Below, piece after piece: positions 10,535 to 19,693 of a stretch of 64,000 nucleotides of DNA; position 1 is the stretch's first letter; every line of letters starts with the position of its first letter. The stretch spans positions 60,619 to 124,618 of the forward strand of contig NZ_JANFCZ010000010.1 in NCBI RefSeq assembly GCF_024391045.1, read 5' to 3'. The translations under genes and the position numbers were made by a program. The notes below the pieces were generated by a model. It was not told where the DNA came from and ran no database searches. It saw nothing but the letters and a program-made list of their open reading frames with translations. Source of the DNA: Pseudarthrobacter sulfonivorans (GTDB taxonomy: Bacteria; Actinomycetota; Actinomycetes; Actinomycetales; Micrococcaceae).

Positions 10535-11608
10535 ATGGACCGTATGCAGACGGCCGGTGCACGCAGGCAAGGCACCCAATTCCGGCGTGTCAGCGGCTGG
10601 TTCTGCTGGGCTGCCGCCGCAGTTCTCTGCCTGCCCGGCGCCGCGCTCACAGTCCTGCGCCTGATCCGGGCGGACCTGGGCACGCCCTGGATCCAGCTGC
10701 TGTCCTTGTTTACGGCGAGCCTTATGCTGACGACGGCGGCGCTGGCGGCCGCCGTGCTGGCAGTTTGCCTGAGTTCCCGGCCCAGCCGGACGGTCCTCGC
10801 CGCTGTGGTTGCGGGCCTGTTGCTGGTCCAGCTGCAGATGGTCGCTCCCGGCCTGGTGCCCGGCGACGCGGCAGACAGGGCGCCCCAGGCCGCAGGAACA
10901 GCCGGCGCCCCCGCTTCCGCCTCGAGCCGCGCGGTAACGGTCATGGCCCTCAACGTTGGCTCCACGGGCGTTGACTCCGCGATCCTCCTTGCAGAGGCCC
11001 GATCCCGGCAGGTCGATATCCTGGCGCTCCCTGAACTGTCCCCTCCCGGGCTGGAGGCCCTGGAGAAGGCCGGAATTGGGGCGGACTTCCCGTACCGTGC
11101 CGTCGACGTCGATTGGGCTGGCGTAGGCAGCGCGATCTTTTCCCGGTTCCCGCTGCAGGCCTCGGATCGTGTGCCGGACAGCGCGTTCTACCAGAGCAGG
11201 GGCACCGTAACGTTTCCGGGAACGGCCTGGAACATCAACCTGACCGCAGTCCATGTCGCCTCGCCCCGTCCCGGCCATACACCCGCATGGCGCCAGGAGC
11301 TTCGTCAGCTGGGCGGGACCCGGCAGGAGGCGGCAAGCTCCGCTCCGGCCATCCTGCTGGGCGATTTCAACGCCAGCTATGACCACCGCGAGTTCCGGGA
11401 GCTGCTGGCCGCCGGGTTCACGGACGCGGCGCAGGCCTCGGGCAAGGGCATGGTGCCCACGTGGCCTGCCGGTTCACGGATCCCGCCATTCGTGACACTG
11501 GACCACGTCCTGGTCACGGGTGGCATCGGGATCCGAAGCTTCGCCATCGTCGCGGTTCCCGGCACCGACCACGCCGGCGTGGTGGCGGAACTGCTGCTCC
11601 CGGACTAA
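10535..11608 (+). CDS. Membrane-anchored endonuclease/exonuclease/phosphatase family protein
   Basis: 357 residues. Three hydrophobic segments occupy about residues 20-110. An EEP (exonuclease III/DNase I-like) domain follows from about 130, facing the outside by the usual topology. Metal and phosphate-binding motifs visible are MALNVG, LPELS with the metal-binding Glu, LLGDFNA and TLDHVLV with the catalytic Asp-His. The substrate cannot be read from sequence; family members cut DNA, phospholipids or phosphoesters. ATGs occur at 10535 and 10544. AATAAT at 10531-10536 would suit a leaderless start at 10544, so the true start may be the second ATG. Divergent from the ileS T-box operon. Confidence 0.85.
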   Translation: MDRMQTAGARRQGTQFRRVSGWFCWAAAAVLCLPGAALTVLRLIRADLGTPWIQLLSLFTASLMLTTAALAAAVLAVCLSSRPSRTVLAAVVAGLLLVQLQMVAPGLVPGDAADRAPQAAGTAGAPASASSRAVTVMALNVGSTGVDSAILLAEARSRQVDILALPELSPPGLEALEKAGIGADFPYRAVDVDWAGVGSAIFSRFPLQASDRVPDSAFYQSRGTVTFPGTAWNINLTAVHVASPRPGHTPAWRQELRQLGGTRQEAASSAPAILLGDFNASYDHREFRELLAAGFTDAAQASGKGMVPTWPAGSRIPPFVTLDHVLVTGGIGIRSFAIVAVPGTDHAGVVAELLLPD

Positions 11609-11692
11609 AGCCCTGCCGCCCGGCGGGCCGGCCGGCTCTGCCCCGTCAGCGCGAACCACCATGCCGCCGTTAGGGCAAGCCCGGAGCTCCGC

Positions 11693-12496
11693 CTAACCCT
11701 TGCGGATGAGCTTATGGGTGGCAGCCTGGGCGACAGGCCGGATGACGATCTGGTCCAGGTTGACGTGGTGCGGTGCGCTGACGGCGTAACGTACGACGTC
11801 GGCCACGTCCTCTGCCGTGAGGGGCTTCTCCACCCCCTGGTAGACCTTCGACGCCGCCTGGGCATCGCCGAGCCGGTTCAGGGCGAACTCTTCGGTCTGC
11901 ACCAGGCCGGGCGCCACTTCGATGACCCGGAGGTTGTTCTCCGCCTCCTCCAGCCGGAGCGCACCGGTCAGGGCGTGCTGGGCAAACTTCGCGGCGTTGT
12001 ACCCTGCTCCGCCCTCATAGGCCGTCAGTCCGGCGGTGGACGTCAGGTTCAGGACCGTTCCTTCCCCGTTGGCCCGCAGCATGGGCAGGAACGCCCGGGT
12101 GAGCTTCAGGGTGCCTAGAACGTTGACCCGGTACATCCACTCCCAGTCTTCGGTGTTGGCGGCGCCCACGTAGTCGGCGCCCTTCGCCCCGCCGGCGATG
12201 TTGATCAGCGTTCCCACGCCCCCGGCTTCGGTAACGCGGGCGAGGAGCCGTTCGACGTCGTCGTCCTCGACGATGTCGGCGGGAATCCCGACGGCGCCGG
12301 TCTCATCTTCCAGCGCTGCCAGCCGTTCAGCGCGGCGCGCCACCGCGAAGACCGTCCAGCCTTCCGCCCGCAGGGCGCGGACAGTGGCCTCGCCAATGCC
12401 GGTGCTGGCGCCGGTCACCACTGCCGCCCGGTTCCGGCTCGGATCGATCTGTGATTCCTGGTTGGGCACTGTCCTGGTCTGTGAATCGTCAGTCAT
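11693..12496 (-). CDS. SDR family oxidoreductase
   Basis: Classical short-chain dehydrogenase of 267 residues. The cofactor loop is TGASTGIG near residue 29. NIAGG takes the NNAG position, the catalytic Ser is in NLTSTAG, and YNAAK is the Tyr-Lys pair. Residues 1-20 are an extra polar tail. The substrate is unknown. No Shine-Dalgarno precedes the ATG; TAGGGT lies 6 bases upstream, suggesting a leaderless mRNA. Confidence 0.88.
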   Translation of the reverse strand: MTDDSQTRTVPNQESQIDPSRNRAAVVTGASTGIGEATVRALRAEGWTVFAVARRAERLAALEDETGAVGIPADIVEDDDVERLLARVTEAGGVGTLINIAGGAKGADYVGAANTEDWEWMYRVNVLGTLKLTRAFLPMLRANGEGTVLNLTSTAGLTAYEGGAGYNAAKFAQHALTGALRLEEAENNLRVIEVAPGLVQTEEFALNRLGDAQAASKVYQGVEKPLTAEDVADVVRYAVSAPHHVNLDQIVIRPVAQAATHKLIRKG

Positions 12497-12502
12497 GGCA
12501 CC

Positions 12503-12508
12503 ACCCTA
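12503..12508 (-). promoter_or_regulatory. Candidate -10 element of a leaderless SDR mRNA, overlapping the DUF488 stop codon
   Basis: TAGGGT on the minus strand, 6 bases before the SDR ATG (12496). Its first three bases are the TAG stop codon of the upstream DUF488 gene. No -35 is evident. Confidence 0.5.
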
Positions 12509-12886
12509 GTGGCCATGGGGCTGCGGGTGCCGTTGTATGAACTCCAGTAACACCAGCGCGTGGTTCACCTCCGGATCCCGGGCGCCGTAGAGGAGAGTGA
12601 CCTTTTTGTGGGTCGCCGCCAGCTCATGCAGCGTGCCCACGGCCGGGTTGTCGGCGAGTTCCTGCAGGTACTGCCGCCTGAAGTCCTCGAAGCGCTCTTT
12701 CATGTGGCCAAACTCCTGCCGGAGCGGCGCCGAGGGCGCCACCTCCCTCAACCACAGGTCCAGCCGCGCGTTCTCCTTGCTCAGGCCGCGGGGCCAGAGC
12801 CTGTCCACCAGAACCCGGCAGCCGTCGTCGTCCGCCGGTGCCGCATAGATGCGTTTGATCCCAAAAGTTGCCGCCGCGGTGACCAT
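12506..12886 (-). CDS. DUF488 family protein
   Basis: 126 residues from the ATG at 12886. The sequence VLVDRLWPRGLSKENARLDLWLRE is split here as VDRLWPRGLSKE and LDLWLREVAPS; both are diagnostic of DUF488. The family is small and soluble with no established biochemical function. An in-frame ATG at 12895 is possible, but TAGCAT stands 7 bases before 12886 and no Shine-Dalgarno is visible, so a leaderless start at 12886 is favoured. Lies head-to-head with valS. Confidence 0.82.
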   Translation of the reverse strand: MVTAAATFGIKRIYAAPADDDGCRVLVDRLWPRGLSKENARLDLWLREVAPSAPLRQEFGHMKERFEDFRRQYLQELADNPAVGTLHELAATHKKVTLLYGARDPEVNHALVLLEFIQRHPQPHGH

Positions 12887-12893
12887 ACGCCGC

Positions 12894-12899
12894 ATGCTA
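12894..12899 (-). promoter_or_regulatory. Candidate -10 element of leaderless DUF488 gene
   Basis: TAGCAT on the minus strand, 7 bases before the ATG at 12886. It decides between two in-frame ATGs, because 12895 would lie inside it. Confidence 0.45.
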
Positions 12900-12948
12900 C
12901 TGCAGTCCCGGAACCACGGGGCGGATGAGTCCATGAAACAATTGCCAA

Positions 12949-15567
12949 ATGGCTGAAGACACTCAGGGTACAGACACGCCCTCAACCGCCCCTATCAACG
13001 TTCCGGATAAGCCTGCCCTCGAGGGGCTCGAAGCTGCCCTCACGCAGCGCTGGCTTGCCGAAGGGACCTACAAGTTCAACCCGGACACCACCCGGGAGCA
13101 GGTCTACTCAATCGACACTCCCCCGCCCACCGCGTCAGGTTCATTGCACGTCGGACACATGTTCTCCTTCACCCAGACGGACGTCCTGGCGCGCTACCAG
13201 CGCATGATCGGCAAGAACGTGTTCTACCCGATGGGCTGGGACGACAACGGCCTTCCCACCGAGCGCCGCGTGCAGAACTACTACGGTGTCCGCTGCGACC
13301 CGGCCATCCCGTACAACGCCGGCTACCGCCCGCCGGCACAGCCCGCCAAGAACCAGCGTGACTTCGATGTCGTCTCGCGCCGGAACTTCATCGAGCTCTG
13401 CGAAGAACTGGCCGTCGAGGATGAGAAGGTCTTCGAGAGCCTCTTCCAGCAGTTGGGCCTCTCAGTGGACTGGCAGCTGACGTACCGGACCATCGACGAC
13501 GCCTCTCGCCAGGTCTCCCAGCGCGCCTTCCTGGCCAACCTCGCAGCCGGTGACGCCTACATGGCCGAGGCCCCCACCCTGTGGGACATCACGTTCCGCA
13601 CCGCCGTGGCCCAGGCCGAGCTTGAGGACCGCGAAGTGGCCGGCGCGTACTACCGGTACCCGTTCTTCACCGAGACCGGCGAGAAAATCTACATCGAGAC
13701 CACGCGTCCGGAACTGCTCGCAGCGTGCGCGGCCCTGGTGGCAAACCCCGACGACGAGCGCTACCAGCCGCTGTTCGGCAAGAAGGTCACCTCCCCCGTG
13801 TTCGGCGTCGAGGTCGAGGTTAAGGCCCATCCCCTCGCCAAAGCGGACAAGGGTTCCGGCGTTGCCATGGTCTGCACCTTCGGCGATCTCACCGACGTCA
13901 CCTGGTGGCGTGAACTCCAGCTGCCCACCCGCGCCATTGTGGGCCGCGACGGACGGATCGTCGGCGATACCCCGGACTGGATCACCACAGACGCCGGCCG
14001 CGCCGCCTTCGGGGAAATCGCCGGCAAGACGGTCTTCAGCGCCAAGGAGAAGGTGGTGGAGCTCCTTACCGCCGAGGACCTGATCGACGGCGAACCGAAG
14101 AAGATCATGCACCCGGTGAACTTCTACGAAAAGGGCGACAAACCACTCGAAGTGGTCACGTCGCGCCAGTGGTACTACCGCAACGGCGGCCGCAACGAAG
14201 ACCGCCGCGAACGCCTGATCGCGCGCGGCCACGAGATCGACTTCCACCCGGCCTTCATGCGGTCCCGCTACGAGAACTGGATCTCGGGCCTGAACGGCGA
14301 CTGGCTGGTTTCCCGGCAGCGGTTCTTCGGTGTGCCGATCCCGGTCTGGTACCCGCTGGACGCCGATGGCAACCCCGACTACGACGCACCGATCGTGCCC
14401 TCGGACGAGCAGCTCCCGGTTGATCCGGCAGCCGACGTCGCGCCGGGCTATGACGAAACCCAGCGCGACGTTCCCGGTGGCTTCACCGGCGACGCCGACA
14501 TCCTGGACACCTGGGCCACCTCCTCCCTGACCCCGCAGATCGTGGGCGGCTGGAGCCGAGACGAGGACCTGTTCGCGAAGGTCTTCCCGTTCGACCTCCG
14601 GCCGCAGGGCCACGACATCATCCGCACCTGGCTCTTCTCCTCGGTGGTACAGGCAGACTCGCTGCAGAACGTGGCCCCGTGGAAGCATGCGGCCATCTCC
14701 GGCTGGATCCTCGACCCGGACCGGAAGAAGATGTCCAAGTCCAAGGGCAACGTGGTGGTTCCCACCGACGTGCTCGACGAATTCGGTTCCGACGCGGTCC
14801 GCTACTGGGCAACCTCGGCGAAGCTCGGCGCTGACACGGCCTACGAGATTGCCCAAATGAAGATCGGGCGCCGGTTGGCCATCAAGCTGCTGAACGCGTC
14901 CAAGTTTGTCCTGAACCTGGGAGCCACGGAGAACTCCGTGGTTGCCGCGGACCTCTCGGTTGTCACCAATCCGCTGGACCGTGCCGTGCTGGCGCAGCTG
15001 GCCGAAGTGGTGCAGCAGTCCACCAAGGCGTTCGATAACTACGACTACGCCCGTGCCCTGCAGATCACGGAGAGCTTCTTCTGGCAGTTCACGGATGACT
15101 ACGTGGAGCTCATCAAGGACCGCGCCTACGGTGCTGCCGGCGAGGCCGAGCAGGCATCCGTGCTGGCCGCCCTGGCCACGAGCCTGGACACGCTGCTGCG
15201 CCTGTTCGCCCCGTTCCTGCCCTTCGCCACCGAAGAGGTCTGGAGCTGGTGGCGCACCGGTTCAGTCCACCGTGCTGCGTGGCCCGCCGCCGTTGAGGTG
15301 GATGGCGACACCACCCTGCTGGCCACCGTGGGCACTGCGCTCAGCGGTGTCCGCAAGGCGAAGTCGGAGGCGAAGGTCAAACAGCGCACCGAGGTCCTCT
15401 CCGCCACCATTACGGCGTCGGAGTCCCTGACCACGCAGCTGAAGGCCGGGCTGGGCGATCTGAAGGCCGCCTCGAACGCCCGCGAGCTGACCCTGGTGGC
15501 AGGCGACGGCGACCTCACGGTCAGTGACGTGGTGCTGGCAGCCCCGGAGGAACAGCCCACCGCCTGA
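12949..15567 (+). CDS. valS: Valine-tRNA ligase
   Basis: Class I synthetase that charges tRNA-Val and edits threonine. 872 residues. The HIGH motif occurs as HVGH in ASGSLHVGHMFSF near residue 65. The CP1 editing domain lies in the middle and KMSKS in KKMSKSKGNVV near 592. The anticodon-binding domain and a short C-terminal part follow. The length and motif form match the shorter ValRS found in actinobacteria. Stands alone, with a terminator-like hairpin downstream. Confidence 0.96.
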   Translation: MAEDTQGTDTPSTAPINVPDKPALEGLEAALTQRWLAEGTYKFNPDTTREQVYSIDTPPPTASGSLHVGHMFSFTQTDVLARYQRMIGKNVFYPMGWDDNGLPTERRVQNYYGVRCDPAIPYNAGYRPPAQPAKNQRDFDVVSRRNFIELCEELAVEDEKVFESLFQQLGLSVDWQLTYRTIDDASRQVSQRAFLANLAAGDAYMAEAPTLWDITFRTAVAQAELEDREVAGAYYRYPFFTETGEKIYIETTRPELLAACAALVANPDDERYQPLFGKKVTSPVFGVEVEVKAHPLAKADKGSGVAMVCTFGDLTDVTWWRELQLPTRAIVGRDGRIVGDTPDWITTDAGRAAFGEIAGKTVFSAKEKVVELLTAEDLIDGEPKKIMHPVNFYEKGDKPLEVVTSRQWYYRNGGRNEDRRERLIARGHEIDFHPAFMRSRYENWISGLNGDWLVSRQRFFGVPIPVWYPLDADGNPDYDAPIVPSDEQLPVDPAADVAPGYDETQRDVPGGFTGDADILDTWATSSLTPQIVGGWSRDEDLFAKVFPFDLRPQGHDIIRTWLFSSVVQADSLQNVAPWKHAAISGWILDPDRKKMSKSKGNVVVPTDVLDEFGSDAVRYWATSAKLGADTAYEIAQMKIGRRLAIKLLNASKFVLNLGATENSVVAADLSVVTNPLDRAVLAQLAEVVQQSTKAFDNYDYARALQITESFFWQFTDDYVELIKDRAYGAAGEAEQASVLAALATSLDTLLRLFAPFLPFATEEVWSWWRTGSVHRAAWPAAVEVDGDTTLLATVGTALSGVRKAKSEAKVKQRTEVLSATITASESLTTQLKAGLGDLKAASNARELTLVAGDGDLTVSDVVLAAPEEQPTA

Positions 15568-15648
15568 CCCTCGCGGGGGTCGCGGCCCTAGCCAGGGTTG
15601 CGGCCGGGTGCCCGCCCGGGAGACAGCACCCTGTTTTTGGGCAAAGGG

Positions 15649-15684
15649 GAAGCCCCATCAGCGTTTTGCCGTTGGTGGGGCTTC
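15649..15684 (+). terminator. Terminator-like hairpin after valS
   Basis: 15-bp stem with G-T pairs (15649-15663 against 15670-15684) and loop TTTTGC, 82 bases after the valS stop. No T run follows, so efficiency is uncertain. Confidence 0.55.
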
Positions 15685-15880
15685 GACTTTACGGCCATCT
15701 GGTGACGTCTTGATGGTCTGGCAGGATCCTTGGATTTTCAGGTCTTCCTACCTCGTCACTGGTAGTTTCAATCTGACTTTGCCGAAGGCTGCGTCAGATA
15801 TTTATCACTGAATCTTTGGTTCCTGCGTCCCCCTTCTTTCGAAGTTGGTAAGAACTATTTTGGTCCCATGACCGGGCATG
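15685..15880. other. AT-rich intergenic patch
   Basis: Between the two hairpins downstream of valS. I counted 69 G or C in 15721-15870 (46%), clearly lower than the surrounding genes. No open frame, tRNA or insertion-sequence end was recognised. It could be a relic of inserted DNA or a fast-drifting spacer. Confidence 0.4.
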
Positions 15881-15883
15881 CGC

Positions 15884-15929
15884 AAGAGCCCCTGCAGAAC
15901 TACACGAGAGTAGTTCTGCAGGGGCTCTT
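15884..15929. terminator. Strong hairpin terminator before the DsbA-like gene 3' end
   Basis: Perfect 20-bp stem (15884-15903 with 15910-15929), six-base loop, flanked by TTT on the plus strand. It lies 22 bases beyond the stop of the minus-strand gene. Confidence 0.88.
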
Positions 15930-15951
15930 TGTTGCCGGCACAGGGCGCGGG

Positions 15952-16566
15952 TCAGTTGAATTCGGGGCTTTCGCTCCGGCTGCGCTTGATCTCAAAGAAG
16001 TGCGGGTAGGAAGCCAGCGTGACGGAGGCGTCCCACAGCTGCCCGGCCTGCTCGCCCCGGGGGATGCGGGTCAGGACGGGCCCGAAGAAGGCTGTCCCGT
16101 TGAAGGCCACCACCGGCGTACCAACATCCTGGCCCACCAGGGAGATGCCTTTTTCATGGCTGGCCCGCAGTTGGGGGTCGAAGGCGTCCGTCGTCGCAGC
16201 GTCCGCCAGGCTCGCCGGAAGCCCGCACTCAGCCAGGGCCTTGCTGATGACGACGTCGAAGTCCTTCTCGCCGCCAACATGGATCAGCGTGCCCATGGCG
16301 TCATACAGGGGCTTGACCACCTGATCGCCATGCTGCTCCTGTGCGGCGATGATGACGCGCACCGGAGCCCAGCCCCGCTCCATGAGTTCCCGGTAGCCGG
16401 CGTCAAGGTCGCGTCCCTCGTTCAGCACGGAAAGACTCATTACGTGCCAGTCGGTCCTGATGTCCCGGACCGCTTCAACCTCGCCAATCCAGCGGGATGT
16501 GATCCACGCAAACGGGCACAGGGGGTCGAACCAGAAATCGGCCTGGTTGGTGGTGGTTTCAGTCAT
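15952..16566 (-). CDS. DsbA-family protein related to mycothiol-dependent nitroreductase Rv2466c
   Basis: 204 residues, thioredoxin fold with helical insertion. The active-site region is FWFDPLCPFAW with C17. In Mycobacterium tuberculosis Rv2466c, a mycothiol-dependent reductase, the motif is CPWC; here the second Cys is replaced by Ala, so only a one-cysteine (mycothiol-mixed-disulphide) mechanism is possible. The start is the ATG at 16566 with AGAGGA 7 bases upstream; an upstream in-frame ATG at 16587 lacks one. Lies downstream of clpX on the same strand. Confidence 0.85.
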   Translation of the reverse strand: MTETTTNQADFWFDPLCPFAWITSRWIGEVEAVRDIRTDWHVMSLSVLNEGRDLDAGYRELMERGWAPVRVIIAAQEQHGDQVVKPLYDAMGTLIHVGGEKDFDVVISKALAECGLPASLADAATTDAFDPQLRASHEKGISLVGQDVGTPVVAFNGTAFFGPVLTRIPRGEQAGQLWDASVTLASYPHFFEIKRSRSESPEFN

Positions 16567-16646
16567 GGATGAGTCCTCTGCGTTCATTAGTGCTGCGGCT
16601 CGTCAATGGTGTTCGTCCAGGCCGCAAAACGGTGGTGCGTTCGGGG

Positions 16647-17927
16647 TTAGGCGGATTTACGACGCTTGGTCACGTGCGGGATCAGCGTGGGCTCCGCCTT
16701 CTTCAAGACGACGTCAGCTGTGATCACCACGCTGGCCACGTCCTCCCGGCTGGGAAGGTCGAACATGACCGGCAGCAGCACTTCCTCCATGATCGCGCGC
16801 AGGCCGCGGGCGCCCGTGCCGCGCTCCAGGGCCTGATCGGCGATCGCGTTGAGTGCATCGTCGTCGAAAACAAGTTCCACGCCGTCGATTTGGAACATCT
16901 TCTGGTACTGCTTGACCAGCGCGTTCTTGGGTGTGGAGAGGATCTGGATGAGTGCGTCCCGGTCCAGGCTCGAGACCGTGGTGATTACGGGCAAGCGGCC
17001 GATGAACTCCGGGATCAGGCCGAACTTCAGCAGATCCTCAGGCATCACCTCGCCGTAGGAGTCCACCTTGTTGCTGGCGTCGTTGAGCGGTGCACCAAAA
17101 CCGATGCCCTTGCGTCCGGAGCGCGAGCCGATGATCTCCTCGAGGCCGGCGAACGCGCCTGCCACGATGAACAGCACGTTGGTGGTATCGATCTGGATGA
17201 ATTCCTGATGCGGGTGCTTGCGGCCGCCCTGCGGCGGTACCGAGGCCACGGTCCCTTCCAGGATCTTCAGCAGGGCCTGCTGGACCCCTTCTCCGGAAAC
17301 GTCCCGGGTAATGGAGGGGTTTTCGCTCTTGCGCGAAATCTTGTCGATTTCGTCAATGTAGATAATGCCCTGTTCGGCCTTCTTGACGTCGTAGTCCGCT
17401 GCCTGGATGAGCTTGAGGAGGATGTTCTCCACGTCCTCACCCACGTAGCCGGCCTCTGTCAGCGCGGTGGCGTCGGCAACGGCGAACGGTACGTTGAGCC
17501 GCCGGGCCAGGGTCTGGGCGAGGTAGGTCTTGCCGCAACCCGTGGGGCCGATCAGCAGGATGTTGGACTTGGCGATTTCGACGTCGTCGTGGTGGCCGCC
17601 GTCGGCGAGGCTGCCGCTCTTCGGGGCGTGGCCTGCCTGGATCCGCTTGTAGTGGTTGTAGACGGCGACGGCGAGGGAGCGCTTGGCGGGCTCCTGGCCG
17701 ATGACGTATTCCTGGAGGAAGTCAAAGATTTCGCGGGGCTTGGGCAGTTCGAAACTTCCCAGATCGGCAACTTCCGCGAGCTCTTCCTCAATGATCTCGT
17801 TGCAGAGTTCAATGCATTCGTCGCAGATGTAAACACCGGGCCCGGCAATGAGCTTGCGCACCTGCTTCTGGCTCTTTCCGCAGAAAGAACACTTCAGCAG
17901 ATCCGTGCTCTCGCCAATCCGAGCCAT
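16647..17927 (-). CDS. clpX: ATP-dependent Clp protease ATP-binding subunit ClpX
   Basis: AAA+ unfoldase that feeds substrates to ClpP. 426 residues. The N-terminal zinc-binding domain has C13, C16, C35 and C38 (CSFC and CDEC). Walker A is GPTGCGKT near residue 122, followed by the Walker [11 protein letters not shown]. The pore loop GYVGED and sensor motifs are present. The gene follows clpP2 on the same strand after 177 bases, so it may have its own promoter. Confidence 0.97.
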   Translation of the reverse strand: MARIGESTDLLKCSFCGKSQKQVRKLIAGPGVYICDECIELCNEIIEEELAEVADLGSFELPKPREIFDFLQEYVIGQEPAKRSLAVAVYNHYKRIQAGHAPKSGSLADGGHHDDVEIAKSNILLIGPTGCGKTYLAQTLARRLNVPFAVADATALTEAGYVGEDVENILLKLIQAADYDVKKAEQGIIYIDEIDKISRKSENPSITRDVSGEGVQQALLKILEGTVASVPPQGGRKHPHQEFIQIDTTNVLFIVAGAFAGLEEIIGSRSGRKGIGFGAPLNDASNKVDSYGEVMPEDLLKFGLIPEFIGRLPVITTVSSLDRDALIQILSTPKNALVKQYQKMFQIDGVELVFDDDALNAIADQALERGTGARGLRAIMEEVLLPVMFDLPSREDVASVVITADVVLKKAEPTLIPHVTKRRKSA

Positions 17928-18056
17928 ATGTGAACCCCTTTAGTATCTTGCTGCCAGGCAGCTGTGCACCGTTGCTGGAATCGCGGCGGGCCTGGGAGGA
18001 CCGGCCGTGACACCTTCCACTCTAGGTCACAATTGCCCGCAAGGGTGGAAAGCGAA

Positions 18057-18091
18057 GGCCGGTGCGGCCCAAATACTGGACCGCACCGGCC
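18057..18091 (-). terminator. Hairpin after clpP2
   Basis: 14-bp stem with one mismatch (18057-18070 and 18078-18091), loop of seven, 13 bases past the clpP2 stop. No clear T run; it may attenuate rather than end transcription into clpX. Confidence 0.5.
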
Positions 18092-18104
18092 GCTGGAGAA
18101 CTGA

Positions 18105-18764
18105 TTACCGGGCGATTGCCTGCGGCTTGATCTTGCGGGAATCAAGCACCTGGTCGATGAGGCCGTAGTCGAGGGCCTCGGCGGCGGTCAGGATCTTGTC
18201 ACGCTCAATGTCGTTGTTGACCTGCTCCGGCGTGCGGCCGGAGTGGTGGGCGAGGGTGTCCTCGAGCCATGAGCGCATCCGCATGACTTCCGCGGCCTGG
18301 ATTTCCAGGTCCGACGCCTGGCCACCCTGGCCGCCGGAAAGGGCCGGCTGGTGGATCAGGACGCGGGCGTTGGGAAGCGCCAGGCGCTTGCCCGGGGTGC
18401 CGGCGGCGAGGATCACTGCGGCGGCGCTTGCGGCCTGGCCGAGGCAGACGGTCTGGATCTCGGGCCGGATGTACGTCATGGTGTCGTAGATCGCGGTCAT
18501 GGCCGTGAAGGAACCGCCGGGGGAATTGATGTACAGCGTGATGTCACGGTCCGGGTCCGTGGACTCGAGTACCAGCAGCTGGGCCATGACGTCGTCGGCT
18601 GACGCGTCATCGATCTGGACACCGAGGAAGATAATGCGGTCCTCGAAGAGCTTGGTGTAGGGATCTTGGCGCTTAAAGCCGTACGGCGTGCGCTCTTCGA
18701 ACTGGGGAAGTACGTAGCGGCTGGTCGGAAGGTTACCGGCAGTCGATCCGAAGTTGTAGGTCAT
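18105..18764 (-). CDS. clpP2: ATP-dependent Clp protease proteolytic subunit ClpP2
   Basis: Serine peptidase subunit. 219 residues from the ATG at 18764, which has AGGAG 7 bases upstream; the frame extends further but this start gives a normal N-terminus. The catalytic triad is visible as S113 (GQAASAAA), H138 (LIHQP) and D189 (ERDK). Follows clpP1 by 38 bases. In actinobacteria ClpP1 and ClpP2 form a mixed two-ring tetradecamer served by ClpX and ClpC. Confidence 0.96.
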   Translation of the reverse strand: MTYNFGSTAGNLPTSRYVLPQFEERTPYGFKRQDPYTKLFEDRIIFLGVQIDDASADDVMAQLLVLESTDPDRDITLYINSPGGSFTAMTAIYDTMTYIRPEIQTVCLGQAASAAAVILAAGTPGKRLALPNARVLIHQPALSGGQGGQASDLEIQAAEVMRMRSWLEDTLAHHSGRTPEQVNNDIERDKILTAAEALDYGLIDQVLDSRKIKPQAIAR

Positions 18765-18802
18765 TTTTGTTGCTCCTGATCTGAATGTTCGAAAGTGCCG
18801 GT

Positions 18803-19453
18803 TTACTTCTCGGAGGCCGGCTCGCCGGAGGTCCCGTTGGCGGTTCCGCCGCCGCCGGAGACGGAGCCTGCGTGGGCCGCAATCTTGTCGAAGAAGCCGT
18901 ATTCGAGGGCTTCGGCGGCCGTGAACCACTTGTCGCGGTCGTTGTCCTTGAGGATGGTTTCCACAGTCTGCCCGGTCTGCTCAGCCGTCAGTTCGGCCAT
19001 GACCTTCTTCATGTGCAGGATCAGCTCTGCCTGGATCTTGATGTCCGAGGCCGTGCCGCCGATGCCGCCGGAAGGCTGGTGCATGAGGACGCGGGCGTTG
19101 GGGGTGGCGTAACGCTTGCCCTTGGTCCCGGAGGAGAGCAGGAACTGGCCCATGGAGGCTGCCAGGCCGGTGGCGACGGTGACGACGTCGTTCGGGATGA
19201 ACTGCATGGTGTCGTAGATGGCCATGCCGGCCGTCACGGAGCCGCCCGGAGAGTTGATGTAGAGGTAGATGTCCTTTTCCGGGTTCTCGGCGGAAAGGAG
19301 CAGCAGCTGGGAGCAAATGGCGTTGGCGTTGTCGTCACGCACCTCGGAGCCGAGCCAGATGATCCGCTCTTTGAGGAGCCGGTTGTAGATGTAGTTGTCC
19401 TGGGCTGCGGGATCGACAGTCGCCATCCGGGGGGCCTCTGCGTGCTGTGCCAT
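18803..19453 (-). CDS. clpP1: ATP-dependent Clp protease proteolytic subunit ClpP1
   Basis: 216 residues. The triad is S100 ([11 protein letters not shown]), H125 (LMHQP) and D174 (NDRDKWF). The tail is Gly/Ser-rich. The start at 19453 has GAGAGG about 8 bases upstream. First gene of the clpP1-clpP2 operon, preceded by possible ClgR-type sites. Confidence 0.96.
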   Translation of the reverse strand: MAQHAEAPRMATVDPAAQDNYIYNRLLKERIIWLGSEVRDDNANAICSQLLLLSAENPEKDIYLYINSPGGSVTAGMAIYDTMQFIPNDVVTVATGLAASMGQFLLSSGTKGKRYATPNARVLMHQPSGGIGGTASDIKIQAELILHMKKVMAELTAEQTGQTVETILKDNDRDKWFTAAEALEYGFFDKIAAHAGSVSGGGGTANGTSGEPASEK

Positions 19454-19544
19454 GTGTACTTACCTCTCGCTGGTGACGGTGACATCACTGAACGACATCA
19501 CTGAACTTCACTACTTGGACACTAACCGGTTTGCTGGCCGATTT

Positions 19545-19579
19545 GTTCGCCGGAATCGCACTGTTCGCTGACGGCGCAC
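19545..19579. promoter_or_regulatory. Possible ClgR operators upstream of clpP1
   Basis: Two copies of GTTCGC occur at 19545-19550 and 19563-19568. The second is followed after five bases by GCG, which resembles the GTTCGC-N5-GCG box reported for the Clp regulator ClgR in Streptomyces. They lie about 90-125 bases upstream of the clpP1 start. Matching is by eye. Confidence 0.45.
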
Positions 19580-19638
19580 GATCCCCCGGGCCGCCGCCGA
19601 AAGCAATGCCGGTCGCGCAAGCCGCGGCGTTAAACCGA

Positions 19639-19670
19639 GGAGCCCCCGGACCGGTCGGTCCAGGGGCTCC
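19639..19670 (-). terminator. Terminator after trigger factor gene
   Basis: GGAGCCCC arm at 19639-19646 pairs with 19663-19670. The inner GGACC/GGTCC arms leave a four-base loop. It lies 24 bases past the tig stop; the downstream sequence is only weakly T-rich. Confidence 0.75.
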
Positions 19671-19693
19671 TTCAGGTGCAGTGCCGGGGCGTG

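Noticed and set aside
13462..14856. 464-codon minus-strand frame
   Set aside because: Antisense to valS, which has full synthetase motifs in its own frame.
15649..15929. Two hairpins flanking AT-rich DNA as ends of an insertion sequence
   Set aside because: The two hairpins differ in sequence, no target duplication is visible and there is no transposase fragment.
16569..17933. 454-codon plus-strand frame
   Set aside because: Mirror frame of clpX.
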